From Yanshouia hominis (GTDB lineage: Bacteria > Bacillota > Clostridia > Oscillospirales > Ruminococcaceae), in NCBI GenBank assembly GCA_014385025.1, contig JACRTB010000005.1, positions 124,001 through 188,000 of the forward strand: a stretch of DNA of 64,000 nt. Reading direction: 5' to 3'. This document shows positions 25,885 to 36,070 of the stretch, piece after piece (within the stretch, counting starts at the first letter, position 1; the number at the start of each line of letters is the position of its first letter). The notes beneath the pieces are model-generated. The model did not search any database. It was given only the letters and a program-made list of their open reading frames with translations, and was not told the origin of the DNA. A program made the position numbers and the translations under genes.

Positions 25885-26157
25885 ATGAAGGAAAAGAAAC
25901 TGCCGCTGCGGATGTGCACCGGCTGTTCCGAGCACAAACCCAAGAAGGAGCTGGTCCGGGTGGTCAGAAGCCCGGAGGGAGAAATCTCTCTGGATCTGAC
26001 CGGAAGAAAACCCGGCCGGGGCGCTTACATCTGCCCCTCGCTCGACTGCCTGCGGAAGGCCCGCCGCGCGAAAAGGCTGGAGCGCGCCTTCTCCTGCCAG
26101 ATTCCCGACGCCGTCTATGACGCGATGGAAAAGGAGATGGCCGACGGTGAAGGGTAA
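25885..26157 (+). CDS. ylxR: YlxR/RnpM RNA-binding protein
   Basis: 90 residues with the family signature RMCTGCSEHKPKKELVRVVR and GRKPGRGAYIC. In Bacillus-type genomes the protein binds RNase P RNA and modulates it. GGAGGTG lies 5 bases before the ATG. Located between nusA and ylxQ, its conserved place. Confidence 0.93.
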   Translation: MKEKKLPLRMCTGCSEHKPKKELVRVVRSPEGEISLDLTGRKPGRGAYICPSLDCLRKARRAKRLERAFSCQIPDAVYDAMEKEMADGEG

Positions 26158-26479
26158 CATCCTCGGCCTGCTCGGCATCTGCCGCAAGGCAGGGAAGCTC
26201 CGCCTGGGCTTCGATCCGGTTGCCGAGGGGCTGGGAAAAGACGTACGTCTGCTCCTGTTTTCCAACGACATTTCCCCAAAGACCAAGGAACGGATGCTGC
26301 AAAAGGCATCCGAATCCCCTGCCGCTTCGCTCACCCTTCCCTACTCGGCCGACGAGCTCCTCGCCGGTTTGGGTAAGCGGGTTGCAGTGCTGGCGGTCAC
26401 CGACCGGGGGCTGGCCGACAGGATCAAAGAACTGCATACGACCGCGACAGAAAACCGCGAGGAGGATTTGACTTTATGA
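26147..26479 (+). CDS. ylxQ: L7Ae-family ribosomal-type protein YlxQ
   Basis: 110 residues. [19 protein letters not shown] and the [20 protein letters not shown] segment mark the L7Ae/L30e fold that binds kink-turn RNA. The start is GTG at 26147, with AAGGAG 10 bases upstream, inside the end of ylxR. It overlaps infB by 4 bases, so ylxR, ylxQ and infB are translationally coupled. Confidence 0.9.
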   Translation: MKGNILGLLGICRKAGKLRLGFDPVAEGLGKDVRLLLFSNDISPKTKERMLQKASESPAASLTLPYSADELLAGLGKRVAVLAVTDRGLADRIKELHTTATENREEDLTL

Positions 26480-29088
26480 TGGATAAATACCGCGTACACG
26501 AGGTTGCCAAGGACCTGAACATTCCCAGCAAGGATATTCTGGGCCTTTTGGAGCAATATTTTCCCGACGCCCAGCGCAAGCATATGACCGCTCTTTCGGA
26601 TGAGGAGCTGAGTCTGATTTTTGAACGCTTTACGCAGGAGCGCCAGATGGAAAACCTCGACCCCTATTTTGCGCTTGCGCAGCAGAAGAAGGCGGAGCCT
26701 GAGCCCGAACCGGCGCCCATCCCCGAAAAGGCGGCCGCTCCCGTTCAAAGCGCCCCTCAGCCCCGCCCGGCTCAGCCAGCTCAGCCGGCCCAGCAGCGCC
26801 CCGCCGCACAGCAGGGGACCCGCCCCGCGCAGGGACAGAACCCCCAGCGTCCCGCACAGCCGCGGCCCATGCAGCAGGGTCAGCAGCGCCCCGCCGCGCA
26901 GCAGGGTCAGCAGCGTCCGCAGCAGGGTGCCCGCCCCGCGCAGGGACAGAACCCCCAGCGTCCCGCACAGCCGCGGCCCATGCAGCAGGGGCAGCAGCGC
27001 CCGCAGCAGGGTGTCCGCCCCGCGCAGGGGCAGAACCCCCAGCGCCCGGTTCCGCAGCCGCCCCGCCCCGCGGCGCAGTCCGCGGCGGGACAGCCCAATC
27101 CCAACAAGGTCGAGCGTCCCGCGGCGCGCCACGTCGATATGCGTTCGGCGCAGGTCAACCTCGATAAGTACAACGAAAAATACGAGCAGATTGCCCCTGT
27201 CAATCTTCCCGCCAAGGCCCAGGGCCCATCCAAGCAGAAGTTCACCGGGCGGCAGCAGCGCGGCAAGCCGATCCGTTCCCGCCGCGAACAGGAAATGGAG
27301 AAGATGCGCAGGCTCGAGCTTGAACGGCAGCGCCGACAGAAGCTCGAGGTTCAGCTTCCTGACGAGCTGACCGTCGGCGAACTGGCCCTTCGCCTGAAGG
27401 TGCAGGCCGCCGAGATCGTCAAGCGTTTGATGGGAATAGGCATCATGGCCTCGGTTTCGCAGGTCATCGATTATGACACCGCCGCTCTCGTCGCCATGGA
27501 GATCGGCGCGAAGGTCGAGCATGAGGTTGTCGTCACCCTTGAAGAACAGCTCTTTGACACCGCCGAGGATCACGATGATCATCTTGCTCCCCGCCCCCCT
27601 GTCGTCGTGGTCATGGGCCACGTCGATCATGGCAAGACCTCCCTGCTCGACGCCATCCGCAAGACCAACGTCACCTCCTCCGAGGCGGGCGGCATCACCC
27701 AGCACATCGGCGCCTATCAGGTGCAGATCAACAATCAGCCGATCACCTTCCTCGACACACCGGGACACGCCGCCTTCACCTCGATGCGGGCGCGCGGCGC
27801 GCAGGTCACCGACATCGCGGTGCTGGTCGTTGCCGCCGACGACGGCATCATGCCTCAGACCGTTGAAGCGATCAACCACGCCAAGGCCGCCGGCGTTCAG
27901 ATTATCGTCGCCATCAACAAGATCGATAAGCCTGCCGCCAACCCTGAGAAGGTCAAGCAGGAGCTGACCGAATACGAGCTGGTTCCGGAGGAATGGGGTG
28001 GCGATGTCATCTGCGTCCCTGTCTCGGCCAAGAGCGGAGAAGGAATTGAATCGCTGCTGGAGATGATCCTGCTGGTTGCGGAAACGCAGGAGCTTGCCGC
28101 CAATCCCGACCGTCTCGCCCGCGGCACCGTCATCGAGGCAAAGCTCGACCGCGGCCGCGGACCGGTCGCCACCATCCTCGTTCAGAACGGCACTCTGCAC
28201 ACCGGCGATGTGGTCATCGCGGGCACCGCGCTTGGGCGCGTCCGTGTGATGCTCGACGATAAGGGCGACCGCATCGACGAGGCCGGCCCCTCGACGCCGG
28301 TCGAGATCACCGGCCTGGCGGAGGTTCCCGCCGCCGGCGACGTTCTGAACGCCGTCGAGGATGAGAAGCTCGCCAAGGAGCTGGTCGATAAGCGCCGCTT
28401 TGAAGCCAAGGAGGAACAGTTCCAAACCTACCAGAAGGTCACCCTCGACAACCTCTTCAGCCAGATCTCCGAAGGGGAGATGAAGGAACTGCCGATCATC
28501 GTCAAGGCCGATGTGGACGGCTCTGTGGAAGCGGTCCGGCAGTCGCTCGAAAAGCTCTCAAATGATGAGGTGCGGGTGCGGGTCATTCACGGCGCGGTCG
28601 GTGCGATCAACGAGTCGGACGTTATGCTGGCCAACGCGTCGAACGCCATCATCATCGGCTTCAACGTCCGTCCCGACGCGACCGCTAAGGAATCGGCGGA
28701 GCGCGACAACGTGGATATGCGCCTCTACCGCGTCATCTATGACGCGATCAACGAGGTGACCGACGCCCTTAAGGGAATGCTCGCCCCCAAAACCCGCGAC
28801 AAGGAACTCGGACGCGCCGAGGTGCGGCAGGTTTACAAGATTTCCTCGGTCGGCACCGTCGCCGGCTGCTACGTCCTCGACGGAAAGCTCACACGCAACG
28901 CCCTGATCCGGGTGGTGCGCGACGGCATCATTGTTGCCGACGACAAGGTGGAGGGCCTCAAGCGCTTCAAGGACGACGCCAAGGAGGTCACCGCCGGATA
29001 TGAGTGCGGCGTAACCCTTTCGAAGTTCTCCGACATCAAGGAAGGGGATATCTTCGAGGCTTACGAGATTGAGGAATACCGGGAATAA
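26476..29088 (+). CDS. infB: Translation initiation factor IF-2
   Basis: 870 residues. A short N-terminal domain ([19 protein letters not shown]) is followed by a long Pro/Gln/Arg-rich linker (about 75-210) and a second IF-2N domain ([20 protein letters not shown]). The GTPase domain has GHVDHGKT at 381-388, DTPGHAAF and NKIDKP; domains II-IV end in [17 protein letters not shown]. It delivers initiator tRNA to the 30S subunit and drives subunit joining. The linker DNA is internally repeated (see the repeat at 26821). Confidence 0.97.
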   Translation: MMDKYRVHEVAKDLNIPSKDILGLLEQYFPDAQRKHMTALSDEELSLIFERFTQERQMENLDPYFALAQQKKAEPEPEPAPIPEKAAAPVQSAPQPRPAQPAQPAQQRPAAQQGTRPAQGQNPQRPAQPRPMQQGQQRPAAQQGQQRPQQGARPAQGQNPQRPAQPRPMQQGQQRPQQGVRPAQGQNPQRPVPQPPRPAAQSAAGQPNPNKVERPAARHVDMRSAQVNLDKYNEKYEQIAPVNLPAKAQGPSKQKFTGRQQRGKPIRSRREQEMEKMRRLELERQRRQKLEVQLPDELTVGELALRLKVQAAEIVKRLMGIGIMASVSQVIDYDTAALVAMEIGAKVEHEVVVTLEEQLFDTAEDHDDHLAPRPPVVVVMGHVDHGKTSLLDAIRKTNVTSSEAGGITQHIGAYQVQINNQPITFLDTPGHAAFTSMRARGAQVTDIAVLVVAADDGIMPQTVEAINHAKAAGVQIIVAINKIDKPAANPEKVKQELTEYELVPEEWGGDVICVPVSAKSGEGIESLLEMILLVAETQELAANPDRLARGTVIEAKLDRGRGPVATILVQNGTLHTGDVVIAGTALGRVRVMLDDKGDRIDEAGPSTPVEITGLAEVPAAGDVLNAVEDEKLAKELVDKRRFEAKEEQFQTYQKVTLDNLFSQISEGEMKELPIIVKADVDGSVEAVRQSLEKLSNDEVRVRVIHGAVGAINESDVMLANASNAIIIGFNVRPDATAKESAERDNVDMRLYRVIYDAINEVTDALKGMLAPKTRDKELGRAEVRQVYKISSVGTVAGCYVLDGKLTRNALIRVVRDGIIVADDKVEGLKRFKDDAKEVTAGYECGVTLSKFSDIKEGDIFEAYEIEEYRE
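26821..27052 (+). repeat. In-frame tandem repeat in the IF-2 linker
   Basis: The peptide [20 protein letters not shown] starts at residues 116 and 153, with a shorter version at 181. The DNA units are nearly identical, so linker length can vary by recombination without breaking the frame. Confidence 0.8.
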
Positions 29089-29128
29089 TCACTATACGTT
29101 TATGATACAGCGAAAGGAGGAAGCGCCT

Positions 29129-29491
29129 ATGCCTTCCTACCGTGCAGCGCGGACCAGTGAGGACGTCATGCGGGAGCTGACCGCCATCCTCCGCGAAATG
29201 AAGGACCCCCGCATTGCCGAAGCAATGCTCTCGATCGTTAAGATCGATCTTTCCAGTGATCTTTCGAGCTGTCAGGTTTTTGTCAGCTCGATGAAGGACC
29301 TCGCCGCCGCACAGGAAGCGGTCAAGGTCCTCAAAAACGGCGCGGGCTTCCTGCGCCGGGAGCTTGGCGGCAGGCTCAAGCTCCGCCACACCCCCGAGCT
29401 GCGGTTCACCGCCGATAATTCGATCGAGCATTCGGCCGAAATCTCAAAAATACTCCACCGCCTCGAGCAGGAGGGACGTCATGAGGATTGA
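29129..29491 (+). CDS. rbfA: Ribosome-binding factor A
   Basis: 120 residues with the RbfA KH-like fold: the LTAILREMKDPRI start and HTPELRFTADNSIEHSAEI near the C-terminus. It is needed for late 30S assembly and cold adaptation. AAAGGAGG lies 9 bases before the ATG; it directly follows infB and overlaps the next gene. Confidence 0.95.
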   Translation: MPSYRAARTSEDVMRELTAILREMKDPRIAEAMLSIVKIDLSSDLSSCQVFVSSMKDLAAAQEAVKVLKNGAGFLRRELGGRLKLRHTPELRFTADNSIEHSAEISKILHRLEQEGRHED

Positions 29492-30416
29492 CAGCAAAAC
29501 GGCGGCCGCGCGGCTGCTGGAGATGGATGACATCACCCTGCTCTGCCACCGGGACCCCGACGGGGACACCTACGGCAGCGCAAGCGCCCTGTTCGACGCC
29601 CTTTCCGCGATGGGAAAGCGGGTCAATATCCGCTGCCCCGATCTCTTTCCCGCAAATCTCGCCTATCTGCACCGCGAAATGCCCCGGTTCGAAACAAAGC
29701 ATTTTGTGGCGATCGACATGGCCGCTTCGTCGATGCTCGGAGATCCGAAGGAAACGCGCCCCGCGGTGGAGCTGAATATCGACCACCATCCGACCAATCC
29801 GCTTTTTGCAAAGGAGACCTTTCTTTGCGGCTATGCGGCGGCGGGCGAGGCGGTCTATGAGGTGATTCGGGAGATGGGGGCGCCGGTTTCGCCGTTCTGT
29901 GCAACCGCCCTCTTCACCGCCCTTTCCTCCGACACCGGCGGTTTCCGCTATGCCAACACCACAACCCAGACGCTGCGTTACGCGGCCGACCTCATGGAGC
30001 TCGGCGCGGACACCGAGACGATCCGGGTGCAGCTCTTCGAATCGAAATCCCGCGGACGGATCGCGGTGGAAGCTGAAGCTCTCTCCCATGTCCGCTACTA
30101 TGCCGGCGGACGGATTGCGGTCATCGCGGTTACGACGGAGATGGTCGGGCGGGCCGGGGTCGATGAGTCGGAGCTTGAGGGTCTCGCCTCCAAGCCGCTG
30201 ACGATCATCGGAGTGGACATCGGCATCACCCTCAAGGAACGGGCCGACGGCTCGGTCCGGGTTTCGATGCGCTCGAACGATCAGGCGGACGTCTCAGCGG
30301 TCTGCCGCCGGTTTGAAGGCGGCGGACATGTCCGCGCAGCCGGCTGCCGCATCTGGAAGCCGCTCGCCGAAGCCGAGGCGACCCTCGTCAACGCCTGCCT
30401 GGAGGAGCTGTCCTAA
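29481..30416 (+). CDS. nrnA: DHH-family bifunctional oligoribonuclease/pAp phosphatase (NrnA-like)
   Basis: 311 residues. DHH-domain metal motifs: LLCHRDPDGDTYGSA, VAIDMA and LNIDHHPTN. The C-terminal DHHA1 domain has RFEGGGHVRAAG. NrnA degrades short RNA oligomers and converts pAp to AMP. AGGAGGG lies 6 bases before the ATG, inside the end of rbfA. In Bacillota this gene commonly sits between rbfA and truB, as here. Confidence 0.9.
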   Translation: MRIDSKTAAARLLEMDDITLLCHRDPDGDTYGSASALFDALSAMGKRVNIRCPDLFPANLAYLHREMPRFETKHFVAIDMAASSMLGDPKETRPAVELNIDHHPTNPLFAKETFLCGYAAAGEAVYEVIREMGAPVSPFCATALFTALSSDTGGFRYANTTTQTLRYAADLMELGADTETIRVQLFESKSRGRIAVEAEALSHVRYYAGGRIAVIAVTTEMVGRAGVDESELEGLASKPLTIIGVDIGITLKERADGSVRVSMRSNDQADVSAVCRRFEGGGHVRAAGCRIWKPLAEAEATLVNACLEELS

Positions 30417-31298
30417 ATGGCCGACGGAATTCTGCTCATCGACAAGCCGCAGGGCTTCACCTCCTTTGATGTGATTGCCAAGCTGCGGGGAATGTCCCGC
30501 CAAAGACGGATCGGCCATGCGGGGACCCTCGACCCGATGGCAACCGGCGTCCTACCCTGCCTCTTCGGCAGTGCCGCGCGCCTCTGCGGCTGTATGCCCT
30601 ACGAAGACAAGACCTACCGCGCCGGAGTGCGGTTCGGAATCGCCACCGATACGCAGGATTTGACCGGCACCGTGCTTTTTCAGAGCAGCGCTCCCCTGAC
30701 GCGCCCAGAGCTCGAGGCCGCGCTGAACGGCTTTCGCGGCGAGATCGAGCAGATTCCGCCGATGTATTCGGCCGTTTCGGTCGGCGGCAAGCGTCTCTAT
30801 GACCTCGCCCGCCAGGGGAAGGAGATCGAGCGCCCGAGCCGCACCATCATCATCCATGACCTCACGCTGCTTGAATACGACGAGGAGTCCCGCCACGCCC
30901 TGCTGGAGGTCACCTGCTCCAAGGGCAGCTATGTGCGCACCCTCTTTCATGATATCGGCGCAGCCCTCGGCACCGGCGCGGCGCTCTCTTCGCTGCGGCG
31001 CACCGCTTCGAGCGGATTCGCGGTCAGCCGGTGCATCACCCTCGACGAGGCCCAGCGCCTGACCGACGAGGGGCGCCTGCTCGAACATCTGCTGCCCGCC
31101 TCCGAAGCCTTTTCGGGTCTGCCCCGCCTCTGTGTCGGGGAGTGGCAGGCACATATGCTCGAAAACGGTGTGGCGTTGAGCCTTTCCAAGCTCGGCAGCC
31201 CGAAGCCGGGGCGCTACGCCGTCTGGCTGAAGGACCGTTTCCTCGGACTCGGCACCGTCGAGCCGGACGCCCCGGGCATGAAGCTGAAACGTTTTTGA
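30417..31298 (+). CDS. truB: tRNA pseudouridine-55 synthase TruB
   Basis: 293 residues. The catalytic motif GHAGTLDPMATGVLP has the predicted nucleophile Asp39; KTYRAGVRFGIATDTQD, PPMYSAVSVGGKRLYDLAR and CSKGSYVRTL are conserved TruB motifs, followed by a PUA-like C-terminus. It makes pseudouridine in the T-loop of tRNAs. The ATG directly follows the nrnA stop codon. Confidence 0.96.
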   Translation: MADGILLIDKPQGFTSFDVIAKLRGMSRQRRIGHAGTLDPMATGVLPCLFGSAARLCGCMPYEDKTYRAGVRFGIATDTQDLTGTVLFQSSAPLTRPELEAALNGFRGEIEQIPPMYSAVSVGGKRLYDLARQGKEIERPSRTIIIHDLTLLEYDEESRHALLEVTCSKGSYVRTLFHDIGAALGTGAALSSLRRTASSGFAVSRCITLDEAQRLTDEGRLLEHLLPASEAFSGLPRLCVGEWQAHMLENGVALSLSKLGSPKPGRYAVWLKDRFLGLGTVEPDAPGMKLKRF

Positions 31299-31316
31299 AA
31301 GGTGACCCAACCGGAC

Positions 31317-32252
31317 ATGAAAACTGCAATGACTCTTTCCATCGAAACAAAACATCCCACCGCCGTCGCGGTAGGATTCTTCGACGGGGTTCATCTCGGA
31401 CACCGCGCGGTGATCGAATCGGCCCTTGCCGAGCGGAAAAACGGGCTGGAATGCTGCGTCTTTTCCTTTGCGATGAATGGCTCGGCTCCCGCAGCCAAAA
31501 AGGGCGCCCGGCTTCTGCAAAGCATCACCCTCAAAAAGCAAACCCTCGAGGAGATGGGCGCCGACTGGCTGCTGATTCCTCATTTTTCCAACTTTATGGG
31601 TCTGACCCCCGAACAGTTTGCCGTTGACGTGCTGCTGCGCGGGCTGCACGCCCGCGTCGTCTGCTGCGGCTACGACTACCGTTTCGGAAAGGGCGCCTGT
31701 GCGGGCGCCGCCGAGCTGGCCGATCTGCTGGCCCCCCATGGGGTGGCGGTGCGGCAGATCGGCGCAGTGCTCGACGAGGGCCGGCCGGTCAGCTCCACCC
31801 GCATCCGCTCCGCTCTCGAGGCCGGACGGCTGGAGGAAGCAAACCGCCTGCTCGGACGGCCGTTTGCCATCGACTGGACGGTGGAACATGGGCGCAAGCT
31901 CGGGCATAAGCTGGGCTTTCCCACCGCCAACCAGCATATCGGCGAGGAATTCGCCCGGCCGCGCTTCGGCGTCTATGCCACCCGGGTGCTGATCGACGGG
32001 GTCCCCTATGCTGCGGCGACCAACGTTGGGATCAAACCGACGGTCGGCTCCGACTGTGTCTCGGCGGAAAGCTACATTCTCGATTGGACGGGCGACCTCT
32101 ATGGCCGGCGGATCGAGACACAGTTTCTCAAATTTCTGCGGCCCGAAGAGAAGTTTGAAACTCTCGAGGAACTGCGCCACGCGATCGGCGTCGATGCAGA
32201 ACGCGCCCGTGAAGCGGTGGCGGCTGCCTGCGCGGCGGGAGACCGCACCTGA
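31317..32252 (+). CDS. ribF: Bifunctional riboflavin kinase/FMN adenylyltransferase
   Basis: 311 residues. The N-terminal adenylyltransferase has GFFDGVHLGHRAVI and the CCGYDYRFGKG and SSTRIR motifs; the C-terminal kinase has HKLGFPTANQHI and GVYATRV. It converts riboflavin to FMN and FAD, needed by several flavoproteins encoded nearby. The start is uncertain: a GTG at 31302 is in frame but has no spaced ribosome site; ATG 31317 has GAAAGGTG 12 bases upstream and is preferred. Confidence 0.94.
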   Translation: MKTAMTLSIETKHPTAVAVGFFDGVHLGHRAVIESALAERKNGLECCVFSFAMNGSAPAAKKGARLLQSITLKKQTLEEMGADWLLIPHFSNFMGLTPEQFAVDVLLRGLHARVVCCGYDYRFGKGACAGAAELADLLAPHGVAVRQIGAVLDEGRPVSSTRIRSALEAGRLEEANRLLGRPFAIDWTVEHGRKLGHKLGFPTANQHIGEEFARPRFGVYATRVLIDGVPYAAATNVGIKPTVGSDCVSAESYILDWTGDLYGRRIETQFLKFLRPEEKFETLEELRHAIGVDAERAREAVAAACAAGDRT

Positions 32253-32300
32253 ATTCCTCCGCAATTTGTAAAAAAAGCAGTCTGTCCGACAGATTTTCTC

Positions 32301-32329
32301 TTTACAAAGGAAATCCGGACTGATATAAT
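32301..32329 (+). promoter_or_regulatory. rpsO promoter
   Basis: TTTACA and TATAAT with a 17-base spacer, after the ribF stop. Confidence 0.8.
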
Positions 32330-32339
32330 ATTTTTATAT

Positions 32340-32420
32340 GGCCTGAACACGGCTTGGGGCGGCTGCCCGATTTCGGGAACGCTCATCGACCCCCTGCTGT
32401 GGCAGAGCCGAATGATGAAA
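32340..32420 (+). promoter_or_regulatory. Structured rpsO leader, probable S15 autoregulatory site
   Basis: Nested complementary segments (GGCT with AGCC, GGGG with CCCC, CTGC with GCAG, CCCGATTTCGGG) can fold into a multi-branched structure just before the rpsO ribosome site. S15 represses its own mRNA by binding such leaders; recognition here is by position and foldability only. Confidence 0.5.
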
Positions 32421-32435
32421 AGGAGTGTTTTTCCC

Positions 32436-32702
32436 ATGCTGCTCAAGGAACAGAAACAGGAAGTCATCCAGGCCAATGCCCTGCACGAGGGCGACACCGG
32501 TTCCCCCGAGGTCCAGATCGCGATTCTCACCCGCAGGATCAACGACCTGACCGAGCACCTCAAGGCCAACAAGAACGATCACCATTCCCGCCGCGGTCTG
32601 CTCAAGATGGTTGGACGCAGAAAGAACCTGCTCAACTATCTGATGAAAAACGACATCGAGCGTTACCGCGCGATTATCGCCAAGCTCGGCATCCGTAAGT
32701 AA
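32436..32702 (+). CDS. rpsO: 30S ribosomal protein S15
   Basis: 88 residues, typical length. [40 protein letters not shown] and [12 protein letters not shown] are the conserved core contacting 16S rRNA helices 20-22. AAAGGAG lies 10 bases before the ATG; an upstream in-frame ATG lacks a ribosome site. It precedes pnp, the classic gene order. Confidence 0.98.
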   Translation: MLLKEQKQEVIQANALHEGDTGSPEVQIAILTRRINDLTEHLKANKNDHHSRRGLLKMVGRRKNLLNYLMKNDIERYRAIIAKLGIRK

Positions 32703-32709
32703 GGAACTG

Positions 32710-32750
32710 ACGGAAAGGCAGGTGTACATGCAGTACGCCTGCCTTTCCGT
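32710..32750 (+). promoter_or_regulatory. Long hairpin between rpsO and pnp
   Basis: ACGGAAAGGCAGGTGTAC pairs with GTACGCCTGCCTTTCCGT around a 5-base loop (18-bp stem with one G-U). No T-run follows, so it is more likely a processing or stability element than a terminator. Confidence 0.7.
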
Positions 32751-32870
32751 ACAAATAAGCGGGATTCGGCCTTGCGCTGCAGCAGTGAATCGAGCCCTTG
32801 AGCCGTCATCGAGGGTTGGCTTCATCGCTTCGGCGTCCGGCCCGTCCCCTTTCCAAAAGGAGGATTATCA

Positions 32871-34979
32871 TTGGTATTCGCACACAGAATTTTTGAAACC
32901 GAGTTTGCCGGACGCACCATGAGCTTTGAGGTCGGCAAAATCGGCATGCTCGCCAACGGTGCCTGTATCGTCCGCTACGGCGAGACGACAGTGATGGTGA
33001 ACGTCACCATGAGCAAAAAGCCCCGCGAGGGCATCGACTTCTTCCCGATGTCGGTCGACTTTGAGGAAAAGCTCTATGCCGCCGGCAAAATCCCCGGCTC
33101 CTTCCTGCGCCGGGAGGGACGCCCCTCCGACCGGGCGATTCTGGCTTCCCGCCTGGTGGACCGGCCGATGCGCCCCCTCTTCCCCAAGGATCTGAGAAAC
33201 GACGTCACCATCATTATGACGGTGCTTTCCTACGACCCCGACTGCTCGCCTGAAATCTGCGGCATGATCGGCGCCTCCTTCGCCCTCTCGATCTCGGATA
33301 TTCCGTGGGGCGGCCCGATCGCGGGCTGCGCCGTGGGCCTGATCGACGGCGAACCGGTACTGATGCCCGGCGAGGAGCAGCAGCAAAAGAGCACGATGAA
33401 TCTGACCGTTGCGGGCGATGTGAACAAGGTCTGCATGATTGAGTGCGCGGCCGATCAGGTTCCCGAGGACCTGATGATGAAGGCGATCATCGCCGGCCAC
33501 AAGGAAGCGGCCAAGATGGCGCAGTTCATTGCCGACGTCAAAGCCGAAATCGGCGTACCCAAGGTTCCCTATACCGAAGTGGTTGTCGATCCCGAGCTGT
33601 TTGAGAAGGTCAAGGAATTTGCCGTTGACCGGGTGCGCGAAGCCCTCGACACCGACGACAAAAATGTCCGCGAGGAGCGTCTCAAGCCAATCGAGGCGGA
33701 TATTCATGAGAAGTTCGAAGAGGAATATCCCGACCTCGCCTATCAGCTCGACGAGGCCATCTATAAGCTGCAGAAATTTGTCGTCCGCCGCTGGCTGCTC
33801 GACGACGGCAAACGGGTTGACGGCAGAAAGCTCGATGAAATCCGCCCGCTTTCGGCCGAGGTCGGCCTGATCCCGCGGGTCCACGGCTCCGCCCTCTTCA
33901 CCCGCGGCCAGACGCAGGCGTTGACCATCACGACTCTGGGCGCGGTTTCCGAGGCGCAGATCCTCGACGGCATCGGCTCCGAGGACCGCAAGCGCTATAT
34001 GCATCAGTACAACTTCCCGTCCTACTCGGTCGGAGAAACCCGCCCCTCCCGCGGCCCCGGCCGCCGCGAAATCGGCCACGGCGCGCTTGCGGAAAAGGCT
34101 CTGCTCCCGGTGATCCCTTCCGTGGAGGAGTTCCCCTATGCGTTCCGCGTCGTCTCCGAAATCACCAGCTCGAACGGCTCGACCTCGCAGGCTTCGATCT
34201 GCGCCTCGACCCTCTCGCTGATGGACGCGGGCGTTCCTCTGAAGGCCCCCGTCGCAGGCATCTCCTGCGGGCTTGTCACCGAGGGCGACCGCTGGATCAC
34301 GATGGTTGACATCCAGGGCGTCGAGGACTTCTTCGGCGATATGGACTTCAAGGTGGGCGGCACCAAGGCGGGCATCACCGCCATCCAGGTGGATATCAAG
34401 ATCGACGGCCTGACCTATGAAATCATCGAGGAGGCGCTGCGCAAGACCCGCGAAGCCCGCTTCTATATTCTCGACGAGATTATGCTTAAGGCGATTCCCG
34501 CACCGCGTGAGCATCTCTCCAAGTATGCTCCCAAGATGCTCACCCTGAAGATCAATCCCGACAAGATCCGCGAGGTGATCGGCTCGGGCGGCAAGGTCAT
34601 TCAGAAGATCACTGCCGAGTGCAACTGCAAAATCGACATTGAGGACGACGGAAGCGTCTTCGTTTCGGCCATTGACATCGAGGATGCCAACCGCGCCATT
34701 CAGGTCATCAAAACCATCGCGATGGATCCCGAGGTCGGCGCGGTTTATAAGGGCAAGGTCACCCGCCTGATGGCCTTCGGCGCCTTTGTTGAAATCGCTC
34801 CCGGCAAGGAAGGGCTGGTTCACATCTCCAAGCTCGACACCAAGCGGGTTGAGAAGGTGGAGGACGTCGTCACCGTGGGCGACGAGGTGCTGGTCAAGGT
34901 CACCGAGATCGACAGCCAGGGACGAATTAATCTCTCCCGCCGCGATGTGCTCGAGGCACTGGCCGCCAAGCAGAAGTAA
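32871..34979 (+). CDS. pnp: Polyribonucleotide nucleotidyltransferase (PNPase)
   Basis: 702 residues: two RNase PH domains joined by a helical domain (FFPMSVDFEEKLYAAGKIPG, GRPSDRAILASRLVDRP; second core with RGQTQALTITTLG and GVPLKAPVAGISCGLV), then KH (IREVIGSGGKVIQKI) and S1 (GKVTRLMAFGAFVEI) domains. It degrades RNA 3' to 5' using phosphate. The start is TTG at 32871 with AAAGGAGG 7 bases upstream; no ATG fits the conserved N-terminus. Confidence 0.97.
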   Translation: MVFAHRIFETEFAGRTMSFEVGKIGMLANGACIVRYGETTVMVNVTMSKKPREGIDFFPMSVDFEEKLYAAGKIPGSFLRREGRPSDRAILASRLVDRPMRPLFPKDLRNDVTIIMTVLSYDPDCSPEICGMIGASFALSISDIPWGGPIAGCAVGLIDGEPVLMPGEEQQQKSTMNLTVAGDVNKVCMIECAADQVPEDLMMKAIIAGHKEAAKMAQFIADVKAEIGVPKVPYTEVVVDPELFEKVKEFAVDRVREALDTDDKNVREERLKPIEADIHEKFEEEYPDLAYQLDEAIYKLQKFVVRRWLLDDGKRVDGRKLDEIRPLSAEVGLIPRVHGSALFTRGQTQALTITTLGAVSEAQILDGIGSEDRKRYMHQYNFPSYSVGETRPSRGPGRREIGHGALAEKALLPVIPSVEEFPYAFRVVSEITSSNGSTSQASICASTLSLMDAGVPLKAPVAGISCGLVTEGDRWITMVDIQGVEDFFGDMDFKVGGTKAGITAIQVDIKIDGLTYEIIEEALRKTREARFYILDEIMLKAIPAPREHLSKYAPKMLTLKINPDKIREVIGSGGKVIQKITAECNCKIDIEDDGSVFVSAIDIEDANRAIQVIKTIAMDPEVGAVYKGKVTRLMAFGAFVEIAPGKEGLVHISKLDTKRVEKVEDVVTVGDEVLVKVTEIDSQGRINLSRRDVLEALAAKQK

Positions 34980-34989
34980 ACGAAAATGC

Positions 34990-35027
34990 AAACAGGACCG
35001 ACGGGATCCCGTCGGTCCTGTTTTTTA
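34990..35027 (+). terminator. pnp terminator
   Basis: ACAGGACCGACGGG and CCCGTCGGTCCTGT followed by TTTTTT, 11 bases after the pnp stop. Confidence 0.95.
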
Positions 35028-35049
35028 TGCAGCTTTAGCGGCGGCCTGA

Positions 35050-35160
35050 AAAGGAATGCGATTGACAAACCCATTCGGTGCCTTTTGAGGGGCGCGCCGG
35101 TCATATGTCCTTTCAGGGCCAGTGTATGCCACGCGTTGAACGCGTGGTTTTGATTCCGCC
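35050..35160 (-). repeat. Dispersed multi-hairpin intergenic repeat, copy D
   Basis: On the minus strand: AATCAAAACCACGCG, TTCA, ACGCGTGG (perfect 8-bp stem), CTGGCCCTGAAAGGACATAT, GACCGG and CCCTCAAAAGGCACCGAA, the same order as in copies B, C and E. It lies in the convergent spacer between pnp and sigE. From 35160 to 35345 the sequence is GC-rich without a gene. Confidence 0.75.
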
Positions 35161-35350
35161 CATGGCGGGACATTTTCGTTGGGGCAGCCGCCGCGTCCGC
35201 CGGATTCCGCCGGAGTCAGCGAATTTTTGCAGCGGAAGGCCCGCCTATCCATTTCCCCGCGGTCTGCCGACAGAGCGCTTTTCATCCGAACGCGCTTTCG
35301 CGGCATCCGGCCAAATCCGGAAAAACGGCATACGGTTTCTCGGCACAATC

Positions 35351-36070
35351 TCAGAACACCTTATCCAAATCCCTTCTCAGCCTGCGGATAATCCGCTTTT
35401 CCAGCCGGGAGATATACGATTGGCTGATGCCGATGATATCAGCCACCTGCTTTTGGGTGCGTTCCTGTCCGTCGAGGAATCCGAAACGCAGCTGCATGAT
35501 GAGGCGTTCCCGTTCCCCGAGCTTGGAGATGGCTTCCGCAAGCATCCCCCGCTCGGCGTCCAGCTCCAGCGGGCGGTTGATCAGATCAGGCTCGGTGCCG
35601 AGAATATCCGAAAGGAGAAGCTCGTTCCCATCCCAGTCAACATTGAGCGGTTCGTCGATCGACACCTCGTTTTTCAGCGGCTGGCATTTGCGCAGGTACA
35701 TCAAAATTTCATTTTCGATGCAGCGCGAAGCGTAGGTGGCAAGTTTGATTCCCCTGCTCGGGCAGAAGGTGTTAACCGCCTTAATCAGGCCGATGGTTCC
35801 GATGGAGATTAAATCCTCCACCCCGAGTCCGGAGCTTTCAAATTTGCGCGCGATGTAGACGACCAGGCGCAGGTTATGCACAATCAGCTGCTGCTTCGCT
35901 TCGGGATCATCCTGCTCAAGGCGGATAAAAATTCCCTTTTCTTCTTCCCGGGAGAGCGGCGCGGGCAGCGTCTCGGGACCGTTGATATAGTGCGCCGCTT
36001 CGGCAAGCCCAAGCCGCAGCAAGAGCGAATGCCAAAGCTCCCGCGCAAAAATCGGCAAGGAGCGTTTCAC
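35351..36070 (-). CDS. sigE: Sporulation sigma factor SigE
   Basis: 239 residues, a sigma-70 family member with an N-terminal pro-region (before about residue 30), region 2 ([52 protein letters not shown]) and region 4 ([22 protein letters not shown]). The adjacent spoIIGA identifies it as sigma-E, the first mother-cell factor, activated by removal of its pro-sequence. The start is GTG; GGGGGAA lies upstream. Its start overlaps the spoIIGA stop by 4 bases. Confidence 0.94.
   Translation of the reverse strand: MKRSLPIFARELWHSLLLRLGLAEAAHYINGPETLPAPLSREEEKGIFIRLEQDDPEAKQQLIVHNLRLVVYIARKFESSGLGVEDLISIGTIGLIKAVNTFCPSRGIKLATYASRCIENEILMYLRKCQPLKNEVSIDEPLNVDWDGNELLLSDILGTEPDLINRPLELDAERGMLAEAISKLGERERLIMQLRFGFLDGQERTQKQVADIIGISQSYISRLEKRIIRRLRRDLDKVF

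Noticed and set aside
26341-28425. 694-codon minus-strand frame opposite infB
   Set aside because: Antisense shadow of a GC-rich gene with strong third-base bias; no ribosome site and no known domain.
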